This document shows positions 54,725 through 63,630 of a stretch of DNA of 64,000 bases, in pieces; the first letter of the stretch is position 1; every line of letters starts with the position of its first letter. Below the pieces are notes generated by a model. It was given only the letters and a program-made list of their open reading frames with translations, ran no database searches and was not told where the DNA came from. The stretch is taken from NCBI GenBank assembly GCA_028823995.1, contig JAPPFD010000002.1, positions 122,212 to 186,211 on the forward strand. Direction: 5' to 3'. Origin of the DNA: a bacterium. GTDB lineage: Bacteria; Actinomycetota; Acidimicrobiia; Spongiisociales; ZC4RG35. A program made the translations under genes and the position numbers.

Positions 54725-55918
54725 GTGAACGGCCCGCTACAGGGGGTTCGGGTGGTCGACATCGCCACCCTGTTCGCCGGGCCCACGGCAGCCACCATCC
54801 TGGCCGACTACGGAGCCTCGGTGATCAAGGTGGAGCATCCCCGCGGAGATCCGGTCCGCGATCACGGACTTTCCAAGGACGGGGTCCCGCTGTGGTGGAA
54901 GATACTCAACCGCAACAAGTCGGCCATCACCCTGAACCTCTCCACACCGCAGGGCCAGGACCTGTTGCTGAGTTTGATCTCGGATGCCGACGTGCTAATC
55001 GAGAACTTCCGGCCGGGAACACTAGAGCGTTGGAATCTGGCGCCCGACCTCCTGATGGAGAAGAATCCGGGTCTGGTTATAGCCCGGGTGAGCGGGTTCG
55101 GGCAGTTCGGTCCTTACTCCAGCCGCCCCGGCTTCGGTACCCTGGCCGAAGCGATGAGCGGCTTCGCCGCCCTCACCGGGGACCCGGACGGCCCTCCCAC
55201 CCTTCCCCCCTTCGGACTGGCCGACGGCATTGCCGGCCTCAGCGTTGCGGCGGCGGTGGCGATGGCCATCCTGCACCGGGACCGGACCGAAGAAGGTCGG
55301 GGACAGGTAATCGACTGCGCGATCATCGAACCGATCATGGCCTTGCTGGGCCCCCATGCACTGGTCTACGACCAACTGGGCGTCATCCAGCCGCGCACAG
55401 GGAACCGGTCGGCCGAGAACGCCCCCCGCAACATCTATCTGACCCGCGACAACCGGTGGGTGGCGGTCTCAACCAGCGCCCAGAGTATCGCCGAGCGGGT
55501 AATGCGCCTGGTCGGCTTTCCTGAATTGATCGAGGAGCCGTGGTTCTCCTCGGGGCATGAACGCGCCAAGCGAGCGGACCTGCTTGACAAATGCGTAGGC
55601 GACTGGATCGCCCAGCGAGACCTTGAGGAAGTGATGGAGGCATTCACCGCCGCCCAGGCAGCCGTGGCCCCCATCTACGACATTTCCCAGATCATGGCCG
55701 ACCCCCAGTACCAGGCGCTCGACTCCATCACCGAGGTGGAGGATCCCGAGTTGGGGAGTATCAAGATGCAGAACGTGCTGTTCCGGATGTCGGAGACCCC
55801 CGGCCAGGTCCGTTGGAGCGGGCGTCCCCGGGGAGCGGACAACCGGCGGATCTACTGCGAGGAGTTGGGCGTTTCCGAAGAAGAACTGGCGGACTTGGAG
55901 AAAAAGGGAGTGGTATGA
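54725..55918 (+). CDS. CaiB/BaiF family CoA-transferase
   Basis: A 397-residue family III CoA-transferase. GVRVVDIATLFAGPTAATILADYGASVIKVEHPRGDPVRDHG is the N-terminal signature; NRNKSAITLNLSTPQGQDLLLSLISDADVLIENFRPGTLERWNL follows; FGLADGIAGLSVAAAVAMAILHRDRTEEGRGQVIDCAIIEPIM and VAVSTSAQSIAERVMRLV complete the fold. An Asp in this region (FGLADGIAG) may form the catalytic anhydride, but the exact residue needs alignment. It moves CoA between organic acids. The start is GTG 54725. Confidence 0.91.
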   Translation: MNGPLQGVRVVDIATLFAGPTAATILADYGASVIKVEHPRGDPVRDHGLSKDGVPLWWKILNRNKSAITLNLSTPQGQDLLLSLISDADVLIENFRPGTLERWNLAPDLLMEKNPGLVIARVSGFGQFGPYSSRPGFGTLAEAMSGFAALTGDPDGPPTLPPFGLADGIAGLSVAAAVAMAILHRDRTEEGRGQVIDCAIIEPIMALLGPHALVYDQLGVIQPRTGNRSAENAPRNIYLTRDNRWVAVSTSAQSIAERVMRLVGFPELIEEPWFSSGHERAKRADLLDKCVGDWIAQRDLEEVMEAFTAAQAAVAPIYDISQIMADPQYQALDSITEVEDPELGSIKMQNVLFRMSETPGQVRWSGRPRGADNRRIYCEELGVSEEELADLEKKGVV

Positions 55919-56000
55919 CGACCTCCGGTGCGCCGGCAGTCACTTCCGGGAGGGACAGGGGAGGTATTGAGCCGACCCCGGCGGCGAGGAATGCCAGGCA

Positions 56001-56612
56001 TTACTGAGCGTCCACGGTGAGGTCGGTGGTGATCACGGCGAATACTCCGTCCTCATCGGCCACCGGCACCGAGCGGGTGATCATCCACACCTCACCGCCG
56101 CCTGCGTCGAAATATGGGTCCGTCCAGGTACCCGTCTCCCGGGTCAGCGGAAGGGTAAACCAGTCCTGGGCTTCGATGTTGTACGAGGGCGCGGCAAGGT
56201 CAAGATTGGCGTAGCCGTCGTCCGTGCGATAGACGTATGGGCTGGCAATGACCGCGCCGGAACGGTCCAAAAGCGCCGCCGCACTGCCGAAGAATGACGG
56301 ATGGGCCTCGAGGTAGGTCTCCAGGCGCGCGATGTAGGCAGCGGCGTCGGCAGGTCGGTCTTCCAGCAGGTCGGCCGCCAGGCTGTCCAGGGCGGCTACG
56401 ACCGCGGCCCGCCGAGCCTCTTCGGCGGATTCTCCGTTACCGCAGCCTTGAGCAACCACCAGGAGTGTGGCTACCAACAGGGCCATCTGAGCGGGGCTCA
56501 GACAGCGCCGGCGTCCCCCATAGCCCCCAGGTCCCGAACCTGCTATCCCTCCACTGCTCCGAGACTCCGCCTCTCTGCTGGGAGCGACGGCGTGGAGCGA
56601 GAATCCGATCAT
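56001..56612 (-). CDS. Lipoprotein with an extracellular Cache-like sensor domain
   Basis: About 203 residues if begun at 56612. ALLVATLLVVAQGCGNGES is a signal peptide with lipobox Cys; its basic residues lie upstream (GRRRC), so the true start is probably before the ATG at 56486. The mature part IEAQDWFTLPLTRETGTWTDPYF, then WMITRSVPVADEDGVFAVITTDLTVD matches Cache domains, which bind small ligands. There is no transmembrane signalling partner in the chain, so it may deliver ligands or be an orphan sensor. It converges with the CoA-transferase gene. Confidence 0.7.
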   Translation of the reverse strand: MIGFSLHAVAPSREAESRSSGGIAGSGPGGYGGRRRCLSPAQMALLVATLLVVAQGCGNGESAEEARRAAVVAALDSLAADLLEDRPADAAAYIARLETYLEAHPSFFGSAAALLDRSGAVIASPYVYRTDDGYANLDLAAPSYNIEAQDWFTLPLTRETGTWTDPYFDAGGGEVWMITRSVPVADEDGVFAVITTDLTVDAQ

Positions 56613-56643
56613 TGCCGGCGGTTATCGGCGGATTGGGGGGTGA

Positions 56644-57897
56644 TCAGCCGCCGGGCATGGGATCGAAGTCCATGCCCAACTCGGCCTTGCCGAGATGTTC
56701 CTCCATCTCCGGGGCCTTGAAGATGATGGCGGTCTGAGCCAACAGGTCCCGGTACAACCGTTCGTAGGGAGCCACTGACACGATCCCGTGCGCCCCGGCC
56801 AGCCGGAAGGACTCCCGGGCCACTTCCTCGGTCATCCTCCGTACGTGGTATAGCGCCATCAGGCTGATCCAGGCCCGCTTGTCCTGCGGGAAGTGGGGGT
56901 CCGACAGCTTGGCGGCGGTGTCGTACAGAACCGTGGACGCCGACCGCACCCAAAAGCTCATCCGCCCGTAGGTGGACTGCGCCCACCCCACATCCGCCCG
57001 GGTCAGAGCCTTCTGCCCCTTGATAGCCACCGCGATCCCTCCCTTGCGCTTGCGGAGGTACCCGGCCATGTAATCGAGGATCCGGCGGCAATGGCCCACC
57101 TGCATCCCACCACCGGAGAGATTGAGAAGGCCGAACGCCATGTGCTGGACCTCCCCCTCGTCGTCGGTGAACGTGGCCTGGGGTTGATCGAGATCCCGAA
57201 CCATCGCATACTTGTCGGGCACGAAGGCGTTTTCGATGGTCACCGAATTGGTGGCTGTCCCCCGCAGGCCCATGGCGTTCCAGTCGTCATGGATGATCAT
57301 GCCGGGCGTCCCTACAGGGACGAACATCACCAGCAGCTTCCGACCCACCAACTCCCCCTCATCGTCCACCACCGAGGCGATGGTCCCCACATAGGTGGCG
57401 CCGTCGGAGTTGGTGGCGAACCCCACGCGGCCGCCGCCCAGCCATCCCCCGTCGACCCGGCGGAACCGAGCCCCCACCTTGGTCACGTCCAACTCGTCGG
57501 AAGGCGCCGAAGCGGCTCCGCAGAACATCGACTGGTTCTCGGCGCAGTCCCGGAGCAGGGCCGCCATGTTCGGGTCGCCGAAGGCATAGGGCCCGATCAG
57601 GTCGAGCGCCGACCAGTGCATGTTGGTGCAGGCCGCCGACACCGGGTCGCCGTAGGCAATGGCCTCCGCCACCTTGGTGCGGGTGGCGATGTTGTGGCCG
57701 GGTCCCCCGAACTGGGGATGGATGGCCATGGAAGGCACTCCGACCGACTTGAGGGCCGCCATGTTCTCGAAGGGATAGCGGGACTCCCGGTCGTTCCGGG
57801 CGGCTCTGCCGAAGAAGTCCTCTTCGCTGACCACCTTCTCTACAAGTTTGACGTAATCGTGATCGATCACGTCTGCGGATACATTGTTCTCATTCAC
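56644..57897 (-). CDS. Acyl-CoA dehydrogenase family protein
   Basis: A 417-residue flavoprotein of the acyl-CoA dehydrogenase fold. AIHPQFGGPGHNIATRTKVAEAIAYGD, CGAASAPS, RVDGGWLGGGRVGFATNSDGA, GMRGTA-like NAMGLRGTATNSVTIENAFVP and GAHGIVSVAPYERLYRDL are visible. Parts resemble the HpaH/DszC-type monooxygenase branch more than beta-oxidation enzymes, and the catalytic Glu is not evident. It starts at GTG 57897. Beta-oxidation and monooxygenase roles cannot be separated. Confidence 0.83.
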   Translation of the reverse strand: MNENNVSADVIDHDYVKLVEKVVSEEDFFGRAARNDRESRYPFENMAALKSVGVPSMAIHPQFGGPGHNIATRTKVAEAIAYGDPVSAACTNMHWSALDLIGPYAFGDPNMAALLRDCAENQSMFCGAASAPSDELDVTKVGARFRRVDGGWLGGGRVGFATNSDGATYVGTIASVVDDEGELVGRKLLVMFVPVGTPGMIIHDDWNAMGLRGTATNSVTIENAFVPDKYAMVRDLDQPQATFTDDEGEVQHMAFGLLNLSGGGMQVGHCRRILDYMAGYLRKRKGGIAVAIKGQKALTRADVGWAQSTYGRMSFWVRSASTVLYDTAAKLSDPHFPQDKRAWISLMALYHVRRMTEEVARESFRLAGAHGIVSVAPYERLYRDLLAQTAIIFKAPEMEEHLGKAELGMDFDPMPGG

Positions 57898-57975
57898 CCG
57901 GACAAGAATAACCCCGCGCTTTTGGGGTTTGTGCTACACCCTGGCAGGACCCGCCTAGGGCGTCACCGGGAACCT

Positions 57976-58006
57976 CCGCCGGCCCCGAGGGAACCAGGGC
58001 CGGCGG
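57976..58006 (-). terminator. Strong hairpin downstream of isocitrate lyase
   Basis: CCGCCGGCCC (57976-57985) pairs perfectly with GGGCCGGCGG (57997-58006) across 11 bases, 25 bp beyond the aceA stop. No T-tract is evident, so it may be a Rho-assisted or mRNA-protecting stem. Confidence 0.5.
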
Positions 58007-58030
58007 TCTCCACTCCGCTTTTAGGGCCGG

Positions 58031-59353
58031 TTAGGCCACCCCGCGCAGTCCTTCGGGCCGGTTGAACTGCATCTCCTCGGTTGATCCCGCCAGCGCCAGC
58101 GTCGAAGCGCGGCCGCCGGTCACGACCTGCGTCACCCGGTCGAAATAGCCGGCGCCGACCTCCGCCTGGTGGCGGATGGCGGTGTAGCCATGGGCCTCGG
58201 AGGAGAACTCCTGGCTCTGAAGCCTGCTGTAGGCGGCCATACCCTCTGCGTTGTAAGACCGGGCGAGTTCGAAGGTCTGGTGGTTCACCAGATGCCAGCC
58301 GGCCAGGGTGATGAACTGGAACCTGTATCCCAACTCGGCGAGTTCGTCCTGGAACCGCGTGATCTCCCTCTGGCTGAGGCGACGCTCCCAGTTGAACGAA
58401 GGTGAGCAGTTGTAGGCCAGGAGCTTGCCGGGAAACCTGGCATGGATGGCTTCGGCGAAGCGGGCCGCTTCCTCGAGGTCGGGTTCGGAGGTCTCGCACC
58501 ACAGGATGTCGGCATACGGAGCGTAGGCAAGGGCGCGGGCGGTGGCGGCCTCCATCCCACCTCGCACCACGTGGTATCCCTCGGCGGTTCGCTCCCCGGT
58601 GAGGAACCCGTGATCGCGGTCGTCAATGTCGCTCACGAGCAGTGTCGCGTCCCTGGCGTCGGTCCTGGCAATCAGGACGGTTGGGACATCCAGCACGTCC
58701 GCCGCCAACCGGGCGGCGGTCAGGGTGCGGATGAACTGCGAGATCGGCACCAGGACCTTGCCTCCCATGTGCCCGCATTTCTTCTCCGACGCCAACTGGT
58801 CCTCGAAGTGGACCCCTGCCGCGCCGGCCTCGATCATGGATTTCATCAACTCGAAGCTGTGAATCGGACCGCCGAACCCGGCCTCGGCATCGGCCACGAT
58901 CGGCGCCAACCAATGGACACCGCGGTCACCGTTCATGTGAGCGATCTGATCGGAACGGATCAAAGCGTTGTTGATCCTCTTGACCAGTTTCGGCGCACTG
59001 TCCGAGGGGTAGAGGCTCTGGTCCGGGTAGGTCTGTCCCGCCAGGTTGGCGTCGGCGGCGACCTGCCAGCCGCTCACATAGATGGCTTTGAGTCCCGCCT
59101 TGACCATCTGCACCGCTTGGGAGCCGGTCAGGGCGCCGAAGGTGCGGATGAAGGGTTCGTCGCGGAGCAGGCTCCACAGCCGCTCGGCGCCGGCCCGGGC
59201 GAGGGTGTGTTCGATCTTCAGTGAGCCGCGCAGCGCCAGCACATCGGCACAGGAGTAGGGACGCTCGATGCCTTTCCACCGCTCCTCGAGTTCCCAGCGG
59301 GCTTGAAGGTCTCCTACTACAGCGGAGAACCCGTTGTGGCCATTGATCGACAT
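58031..59353 (-). CDS. aceA: Isocitrate lyase
   Basis: A 440-residue isocitrate lyase that splits isocitrate into glyoxylate and succinate, allowing growth on two-carbon or fatty-acid-derived acetyl-CoA. [36 protein letters not shown], the catalytic [16 protein letters not shown] (Cys193) and [12 protein letters not shown] are in place. AAAGGAGG lies nine bases before the ATG at 59353; an upstream in-frame extension is rejected for lack of motif. It is divergent from a LysR gene that probably controls it. Confidence 0.96.
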   Translation of the reverse strand: MSINGHNGFSAVVGDLQARWELEERWKGIERPYSCADVLALRGSLKIEHTLARAGAERLWSLLRDEPFIRTFGALTGSQAVQMVKAGLKAIYVSGWQVAADANLAGQTYPDQSLYPSDSAPKLVKRINNALIRSDQIAHMNGDRGVHWLAPIVADAEAGFGGPIHSFELMKSMIEAGAAGVHFEDQLASEKKCGHMGGKVLVPISQFIRTLTAARLAADVLDVPTVLIARTDARDATLLVSDIDDRDHGFLTGERTAEGYHVVRGGMEAATARALAYAPYADILWCETSEPDLEEAARFAEAIHARFPGKLLAYNCSPSFNWERRLSQREITRFQDELAELGYRFQFITLAGWHLVNHQTFELARSYNAEGMAAYSRLQSQEFSSEAHGYTAIRHQAEVGAGYFDRVTQVVTGGRASTLALAGSTEEMQFNRPEGLRGVA

Positions 59354-59514
59354 GATGATCGTCCTCCTTTGGCGTAGCGGGTCAGCTGTGTTGGAGTGCG
59401 CGTTGCCCATGGCCTGCCTCGTCCCAAGAGTCATTACAGGTACCGATGGTCAACACAATGAGAAGTGTGTACCGAATTGAGTGATAGGACTAGACCCTTT
59501 TTCTATATAAGCCT

Positions 59515-59531
59515 GATAGGCTATAACTATC
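59515..59531. promoter_or_regulatory. LysR-type box between aceA and its divergent regulator
   Basis: GATAG, seven bases, CTATC gives the classical T-N11-A (T59517 to A59529) with 5-bp arms, 22-38 bp upstream of the LysR GTG. AGCCT/AGGCT (59510-59522) overlaps it. Autoregulation and control of aceA through this 199-bp region are likely. Confidence 0.6.
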
Positions 59532-59552
59532 GCTTTTATCCCAGGAGTCGAA

Positions 59553-60467
59553 GTGGAACTGACGCAACTCCAATCATTCCTCGAAGCGGCCAAGTCGGGG
59601 AGCTTTCGCAGCGCCGCCCGGGCCTTGTACGTGAGCCAGCCCTCCCTGAGTGGGAGGATCAGGGCCCTTGAGCGGGAAGTGCGGGCCCCTTTGTTCCATC
59701 GTATGGGCCGGGGCGTGAGGCTGACCGAAGCAGGTGAAGCGTTTCGGCCGTTCGTCGAACAGGCGCTGGAAACGCTTGATCTAGGCGCCGACGCGGTCCG
59801 AAACACCCAGGAGTCTCAGAGACAGACCATCACTATCGGCTCGGCCAGGATCATCGGCACCTACATACTCCCACCGACCCTCGAGCGCTTCCAGCAACGC
59901 TTTCCAGGCGTCTCGGCTCGCATACGCACCGGGCGGTCTTCCGATGTGATCGAGATGGTGGCGAACGGAGTGGTGGACATCGGCCTGTCGAGAGGGCTGT
60001 ACCACCCCGACGTTCTGTCCATACATCTCTACGACGAGCCGATCGTGCTGGCAACCTACCCCGAGCACCCATTCGCTCTACGCGGACATGCGTACATATC
60101 CGAGGTGGCCCGCCAGCCTCTCATCCTCTACGACCCCAGTTCCACTTACTTCCTGCTGATCAACCAAGCCTGCCGGGAGGCGGGGATCGTCCCCCAGATC
60201 GAGACGATGCTCGACAACATCGAGGCCACCAAACGCATGGTGGCCCTGGGCCTGGGCATCTCCTTCCTGCCGCACAGCGCCATTCTCACCGAAATCGAGC
60301 AGGGGTCACTTCGGCACATCGAATTGAAGGGCGACCAGCATGTCCATCTGCCCACCCATGTGCTGATCCGCCGCGCCCAGCACTACAGCCCTCCCCTACT
60401 CGACTTCCTGACCCTGCTGCGGGAGATCTACGGATGCGACATCTCCGAGATCATCGAGAGTTCATAG
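59553..60467 (+). CDS. LysR-family transcriptional regulator
   Basis: A 304-residue LTTR. The N-terminal helix-turn-helix ELTQLQSFLEAAKSGSFRSAARALYVSQPSLSGRIRALEREVRAPLFHR is canonical. A C-terminal effector-binding type I/II fold (SARIIGTYILPPTLERFQQRFPGVSARIRTGRS) follows. GTG 59553 has AGGAG at 59543-59547. It is divergent from isocitrate lyase and next to an SDR. Regulation of glyoxylate metabolism is the simplest reading. Confidence 0.92.
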   Translation: MELTQLQSFLEAAKSGSFRSAARALYVSQPSLSGRIRALEREVRAPLFHRMGRGVRLTEAGEAFRPFVEQALETLDLGADAVRNTQESQRQTITIGSARIIGTYILPPTLERFQQRFPGVSARIRTGRSSDVIEMVANGVVDIGLSRGLYHPDVLSIHLYDEPIVLATYPEHPFALRGHAYISEVARQPLILYDPSSTYFLLINQACREAGIVPQIETMLDNIEATKRMVALGLGISFLPHSAILTEIEQGSLRHIELKGDQHVHLPTHVLIRRAQHYSPPLLDFLTLLREIYGCDISEIIESS

Positions 60468-60512
60468 GGACCGGGAGAGCCTCCGGCCGCATCGGACATT
60501 ACCCTCAGCCTG

Positions 60513-61244
60513 ATGTCGACCTCTCATGCGGTGGTGACCGGCGCCTCGGGCGCGATCGGATCGGCGTGCGTGCGCCTCCTCCACGAACGGGGGTGGGAGA
60601 TAACCGGACTTGATGTGGTTGACCCGCCTCCCGGGCTCGAATACGTCTCCTGGCACATGGCAGACGTGCGGGACCGGGAAGCGCTTGGCAGGGTGGCCGA
60701 GCAGACCGGACCGGTGCAACTCCTGATCAACGGGGCCGGTTTCGGAGACCGCGCGCCGGCCGCGGAGATGACCGTGGACCAGTGGCAGAGCGTGCTGGAC
60801 GTCTGCCTGACAGGAACGTTCATGACGTCCCAGGCCTTTTATCCCAACCTCTGCCAAGCCGACGGAGCAGTGATCATGAACATCGCATCCCTGGCCGCGC
60901 AACGATCTTGCGCCCTTCACGCCAACTACTGCGCCGCCAAGGCAGGAGTGGAGTCGCTCACCCAGGTGCTGGCGCTGGAGTGGGCGCCCGACAATATCAG
61001 GGTGATAGCGGTTAGCCCGGGGGTGGTGAACACCCCCATCGTCCGAAAGAACATGGCCCCCGGCTCGGAGCGGGAGAAGGCCATTGTCGGGATGACGCCC
61101 CTAGGGCGTCTGTTCGGACCCGACGAGTTGGCCCGCCTGATCCTTGCCTACTGCTCCGATGACTTCTCTCACGTCACCGGGTCCACCCTGGTGGCCGACG
61201 GAGGATTCGCCACCGCCGGCGGTCTCCCCCAGTTCTACGACTGA
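60513..61244 (+). CDS. Short-chain dehydrogenase/reductase
   Basis: A 243-residue classical SDR. VTGASGAIGSACVRLL is the cofactor site; LINGAGFGDR, NIASLAAQRSCALHANYCAAKAGVESL (catalytic Tyr and Lys of YxxxK) and SPGVVNTP follow. The Asp in TGLDVVD suggests NAD rather than NADP preference. The substrate cannot be told. It lies 45 bp after the LysR gene on the same strand. Confidence 0.9.
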   Translation: MSTSHAVVTGASGAIGSACVRLLHERGWEITGLDVVDPPPGLEYVSWHMADVRDREALGRVAEQTGPVQLLINGAGFGDRAPAAEMTVDQWQSVLDVCLTGTFMTSQAFYPNLCQADGAVIMNIASLAAQRSCALHANYCAAKAGVESLTQVLALEWAPDNIRVIAVSPGVVNTPIVRKNMAPGSEREKAIVGMTPLGRLFGPDELARLILAYCSDDFSHVTGSTLVADGGFATAGGLPQFYD

Positions 61245-61255
61245 CTAACCGCCGC

Positions 61256-61311
61256 TCTCAATCAGGGGAAACATCCCGTCAGGTACACGGGAACCCGGAC
61301 GTGGATTGAGA
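61256..61311 (+). other. Nested stem-loop element downstream of the SDR gene
   Basis: Outer arms TCTCAATC (61256-61263) and GATTGAGA (61304-61311) enclose inner arms TCCCGT (61274-61279) and ACGGGA (61287-61292). The two stems are exact. It may be a termination or processing structure for the SDR transcript or a small RNA. Nothing else is visible in this 130-bp gap. Confidence 0.45.
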
Positions 61312-61374
61312 CAAACAGGAGCGCTTCGTTCGGACCCCGGGTAGAACCAGGCCTCCCCCCATGCAGGGGTGATG

Positions 61375-61791
61375 TCAACGGAACAGGGTGAAGCCTTGGT
61401 CAAGAAAGTCCCTGTCAAATGCCAAGGCCAACTCCACGGAACGCTCTCGCATCAGCTCGAAAGAAGTCCAATCCACCAGTGAGACACCTCGGCGACCGGC
61501 GGCGAGCATTGCGCTGACCGCCCTGTTATGCAATGCCTCATCAGGCCGGACCACCTGTATCACCTCCAGAAGACCGTAATGAAGATCCCGGAGCGCCGAC
61601 ATTCCGAGCCGCCGCTGGACAAGTGCGCTGCTCTCCACAACCACTCCGTGGTGGGTCAGAGCCCCGAAGTTCCCATCCGCAATCCCTTCGAGCAATCGAT
61701 CCCAACCCGCGGCGGCGTCTTCGTGGACGGCGTCATCGCGGTCCAACAACGCGAACAGAGCAGAGGTGTCGATCAGTACGGCGGCGCTCAT
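61375..61791 (-). CDS. PIN-domain toxin (VapC-like)
   Basis: A 138-residue PIN-domain ribonuclease. VLIDTSALFALLDRDD holds the first acidic residue, VVVESSALVQRR a conserved Glu, SLVDWTSFELMRE and FDRDFLDQGF the closing acids. These form the Mg site that cleaves RNA. The start overlaps the antitoxin stop by ATGA. Confidence 0.87.
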   Translation of the reverse strand: MSAAVLIDTSALFALLDRDDAVHEDAAAGWDRLLEGIADGNFGALTHHGVVVESSALVQRRLGMSALRDLHYGLLEVIQVVRPDEALHNRAVSAMLAAGRRGVSLVDWTSFELMRERSVELALAFDRDFLDQGFTLFR

Positions 61792-62027
61792 GCCGAGAAG
61801 GCGTCGTCCAGAGCATCATCATGTTGGACCGCGGTTCTGGAGTGTCCTGACCGATAGATACCGACCGGACGCCGCGCCCTTCGCACCCGCTGGGAGAGAT
61901 CATCCTCGGCGAGCAGCACCTCCAACGCTTCGCGCATGAGAGAAGCCTGTGAAACATTCCGCTCCCTGGCGAGATCACGCAAGCGCGCCGCCTGTTCCTC
62001 TGTGATGGAAATCTGGGTTCGGATCAT
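61788..62027 (-). CDS. RHH antitoxin (VapB-like)
   Basis: About 79 residues from the ATG at 62027. MIRTQISITEEQAARLRDLARERNVSQASLMREALEVLL is a ribbon-helix-helix domain, and the acidic tail HDDALDDAFSA would clamp the PIN toxin. A leading MLLSLVA extension is rejected because the RHH strand starts at MIRTQ. It is the first gene of the pair and probably autoregulates. Confidence 0.83.
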   Translation of the reverse strand: MIRTQISITEEQAARLRDLARERNVSQASLMREALEVLLAEDDLSQRVRRARRPVGIYRSGHSRTAVQHDDALDDAFSA

Positions 62028-62052
62028 GGCCACCAATGATAACAACAAATGC

Positions 62053-62062
62053 CATCATGATG
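62053..62062. promoter_or_regulatory. Palindrome upstream of the vapBC-like pair
   Basis: CATCATGATG is a perfect 10-bp palindrome centred about 30 bp upstream of the antitoxin ATG, a likely operator for the RHH protein. Confidence 0.4.
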
Positions 62063-62094
62063 TGCCAAACCAGCGGCACCCCACCGGGTTGAAG

Positions 62095-63630
62095 TTAGTT
62101 GACCGCCTTCTCCATGCCCTCCCAGTAGGGGGCGCGCAGCTTGAACTTCTGGAGTTTGCCGGTGGCGGTGCGGGCCAGTTCCGTGCGGAACTCTACCGAG
62201 GTCGGACACTTGTAGTGGGCAATCCGTTCGCGGCAGTGGTCGATGAGATCCTGGGACGTCACATCGGCATCCGGGGCCAGCACAACCAGCGCCTTGACCG
62301 TCTCACCCCACTTGGCGTCGGGAACCCCGATGACGGCCACTTCAGCCACCGCAGGATGAGAAAACAAGGCGTCTTCCACCTCGATGGACGACACGTTCTC
62401 GCCGCCTGAGATGATGACGTCCTTCTTGCGGTCGGTGATTGTGTAGTAGCCCTCCTCGTCGGTGTAGCCCCCGTCTCCTGTGTAGAACCAGCCGCCCACA
62501 ATGGCCTCTGCGGTGGCGTCAGGCTGCTCCCAGTAACCCTCGAGCACATGGTTGGTACGGGCCAGAAACTCCCCGCTCTCGCTCACGGCCATGCGCACGC
62601 CCAGGCCGGGCACACCCTGGCGGGCCAGCTTGCGGGCCCGCTCTCCCGGGGACAGGTGGTCCCACTCGGCCCGTCGACGGTTCATGGTGAGGAACGGCGC
62701 GGTCTCGGTCAGGCCATAGATCTGGATGAATTCCCAGCCCAGTTCCGCCTCCACCCGCTCGATGGTGCGGGTGGGCGGCGGGGCGCCGGCCACCACGATC
62801 CTGGTACGGCCCGCACCCGGGATGGGTCCTTTCCATACGGCGGCCGCGTCCAGGATGGCCGCCACCACCGCGGGCGCACCGCACATGATCGTTATGCCGT
62901 GTTCGTCCACCCGGCGCAGGATCTCGGCGCCGTCCACGTTGCGGAGCACCACCTGCTTGGCGCCCATGCCGACCAGGGCATAGGGCATCCCCCAGCCGTT
63001 GCAGTGGAACATGGGCAGGGTGTGCAGGTAACTGTCACGGTCGCTCACCGACGCCTGCCAGCCGAACACCGCCGCGTTGAGCCACAGGCTGCGGTGGGTC
63101 TGCTGCACCCCCTTGGGCCTGGCGGTCGTCCCGGAGGTGTAGTTGATGACCGCCGTCTCGTCCTCGTCCGGCGTCCATGGCCGGGGAGTCGCGCCGGTGT
63201 GGAACAATGCATCGTCTGACTCGGGGCCGAGCACGAACTTGTGGCGGCATTCGATGGACGCCAACTCGTCGGCAAGCTCGGGATCGACCAGCAGCGCATC
63301 GGCGCCGCAGTGTTCGACGATGTAGGCCACTTCGCTGGTACTGAGCCGGAAGTTGATGGGCACGAAGACACGGCCGTTGCCGCTCACTCCCCAGAACGAG
63401 GTGAGCAGGCGCCCCGCGTTGTGCGACACCATGGCAACGCGTCCACCCATCGGCACACCCAACGCGTCGAGGCCGGCGCCCATGGCGTCGGCCAACTCTC
63501 CGAGGCGGGAGAACGTCACCTCCCCCATCGACGGGGCGGGTTGATCGGGCTCATCAACAAAAGCCACCCGGTCGGGATACACCGCCAAGGCCCGGTCAAG
63601 ATGATCGCGGATTGTCAGAGGAACCTTCAT
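62095..63630 (-). CDS. Acyl-CoA synthetase / AMP-dependent ligase
   Basis: A 511-residue ANL ligase. [21 protein letters not shown] is the P-loop, [20 protein letters not shown] and [16 protein letters not shown] the adenylation motifs, [40 protein letters not shown] the hinge, and [14 protein letters not shown] the C-terminal Lys. It resembles the FadD/acyl-activating enzymes for medium or long chains. GAGG sits just before the ATG. It is the last gene in the window on the minus strand. Confidence 0.92.
   Translation of the reverse strand: MKVPLTIRDHLDRALAVYPDRVAFVDEPDQPAPSMGEVTFSRLGELADAMGAGLDALGVPMGGRVAMVSHNAGRLLTSFWGVSGNGRVFVPINFRLSTSEVAYIVEHCGADALLVDPELADELASIECRHKFVLGPESDDALFHTGATPRPWTPDEDETAVINYTSGTTARPKGVQQTHRSLWLNAAVFGWQASVSDRDSYLHTLPMFHCNGWGMPYALVGMGAKQVVLRNVDGAEILRRVDEHGITIMCGAPAVVAAILDAAAVWKGPIPGAGRTRIVVAGAPPPTRTIERVEAELGWEFIQIYGLTETAPFLTMNRRRAEWDHLSPGERARKLARQGVPGLGVRMAVSESGEFLARTNHVLEGYWEQPDATAEAIVGGWFYTGDGGYTDEEGYYTITDRKKDVIISGGENVSSIEVEDALFSHPAVAEVAVIGVPDAKWGETVKALVVLAPDADVTSQDLIDHCRERIAHYKCPTSVEFRTELARTATGKLQKFKLRAPYWEGMEKAVN

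Noticed and set aside
56926-58065. Long open plus-strand frame opposite the acyl-CoA dehydrogenase gene
   Set aside because: Its product is a low-complexity His/Gly/Arg-rich shadow of the dehydrogenase coding sequence.
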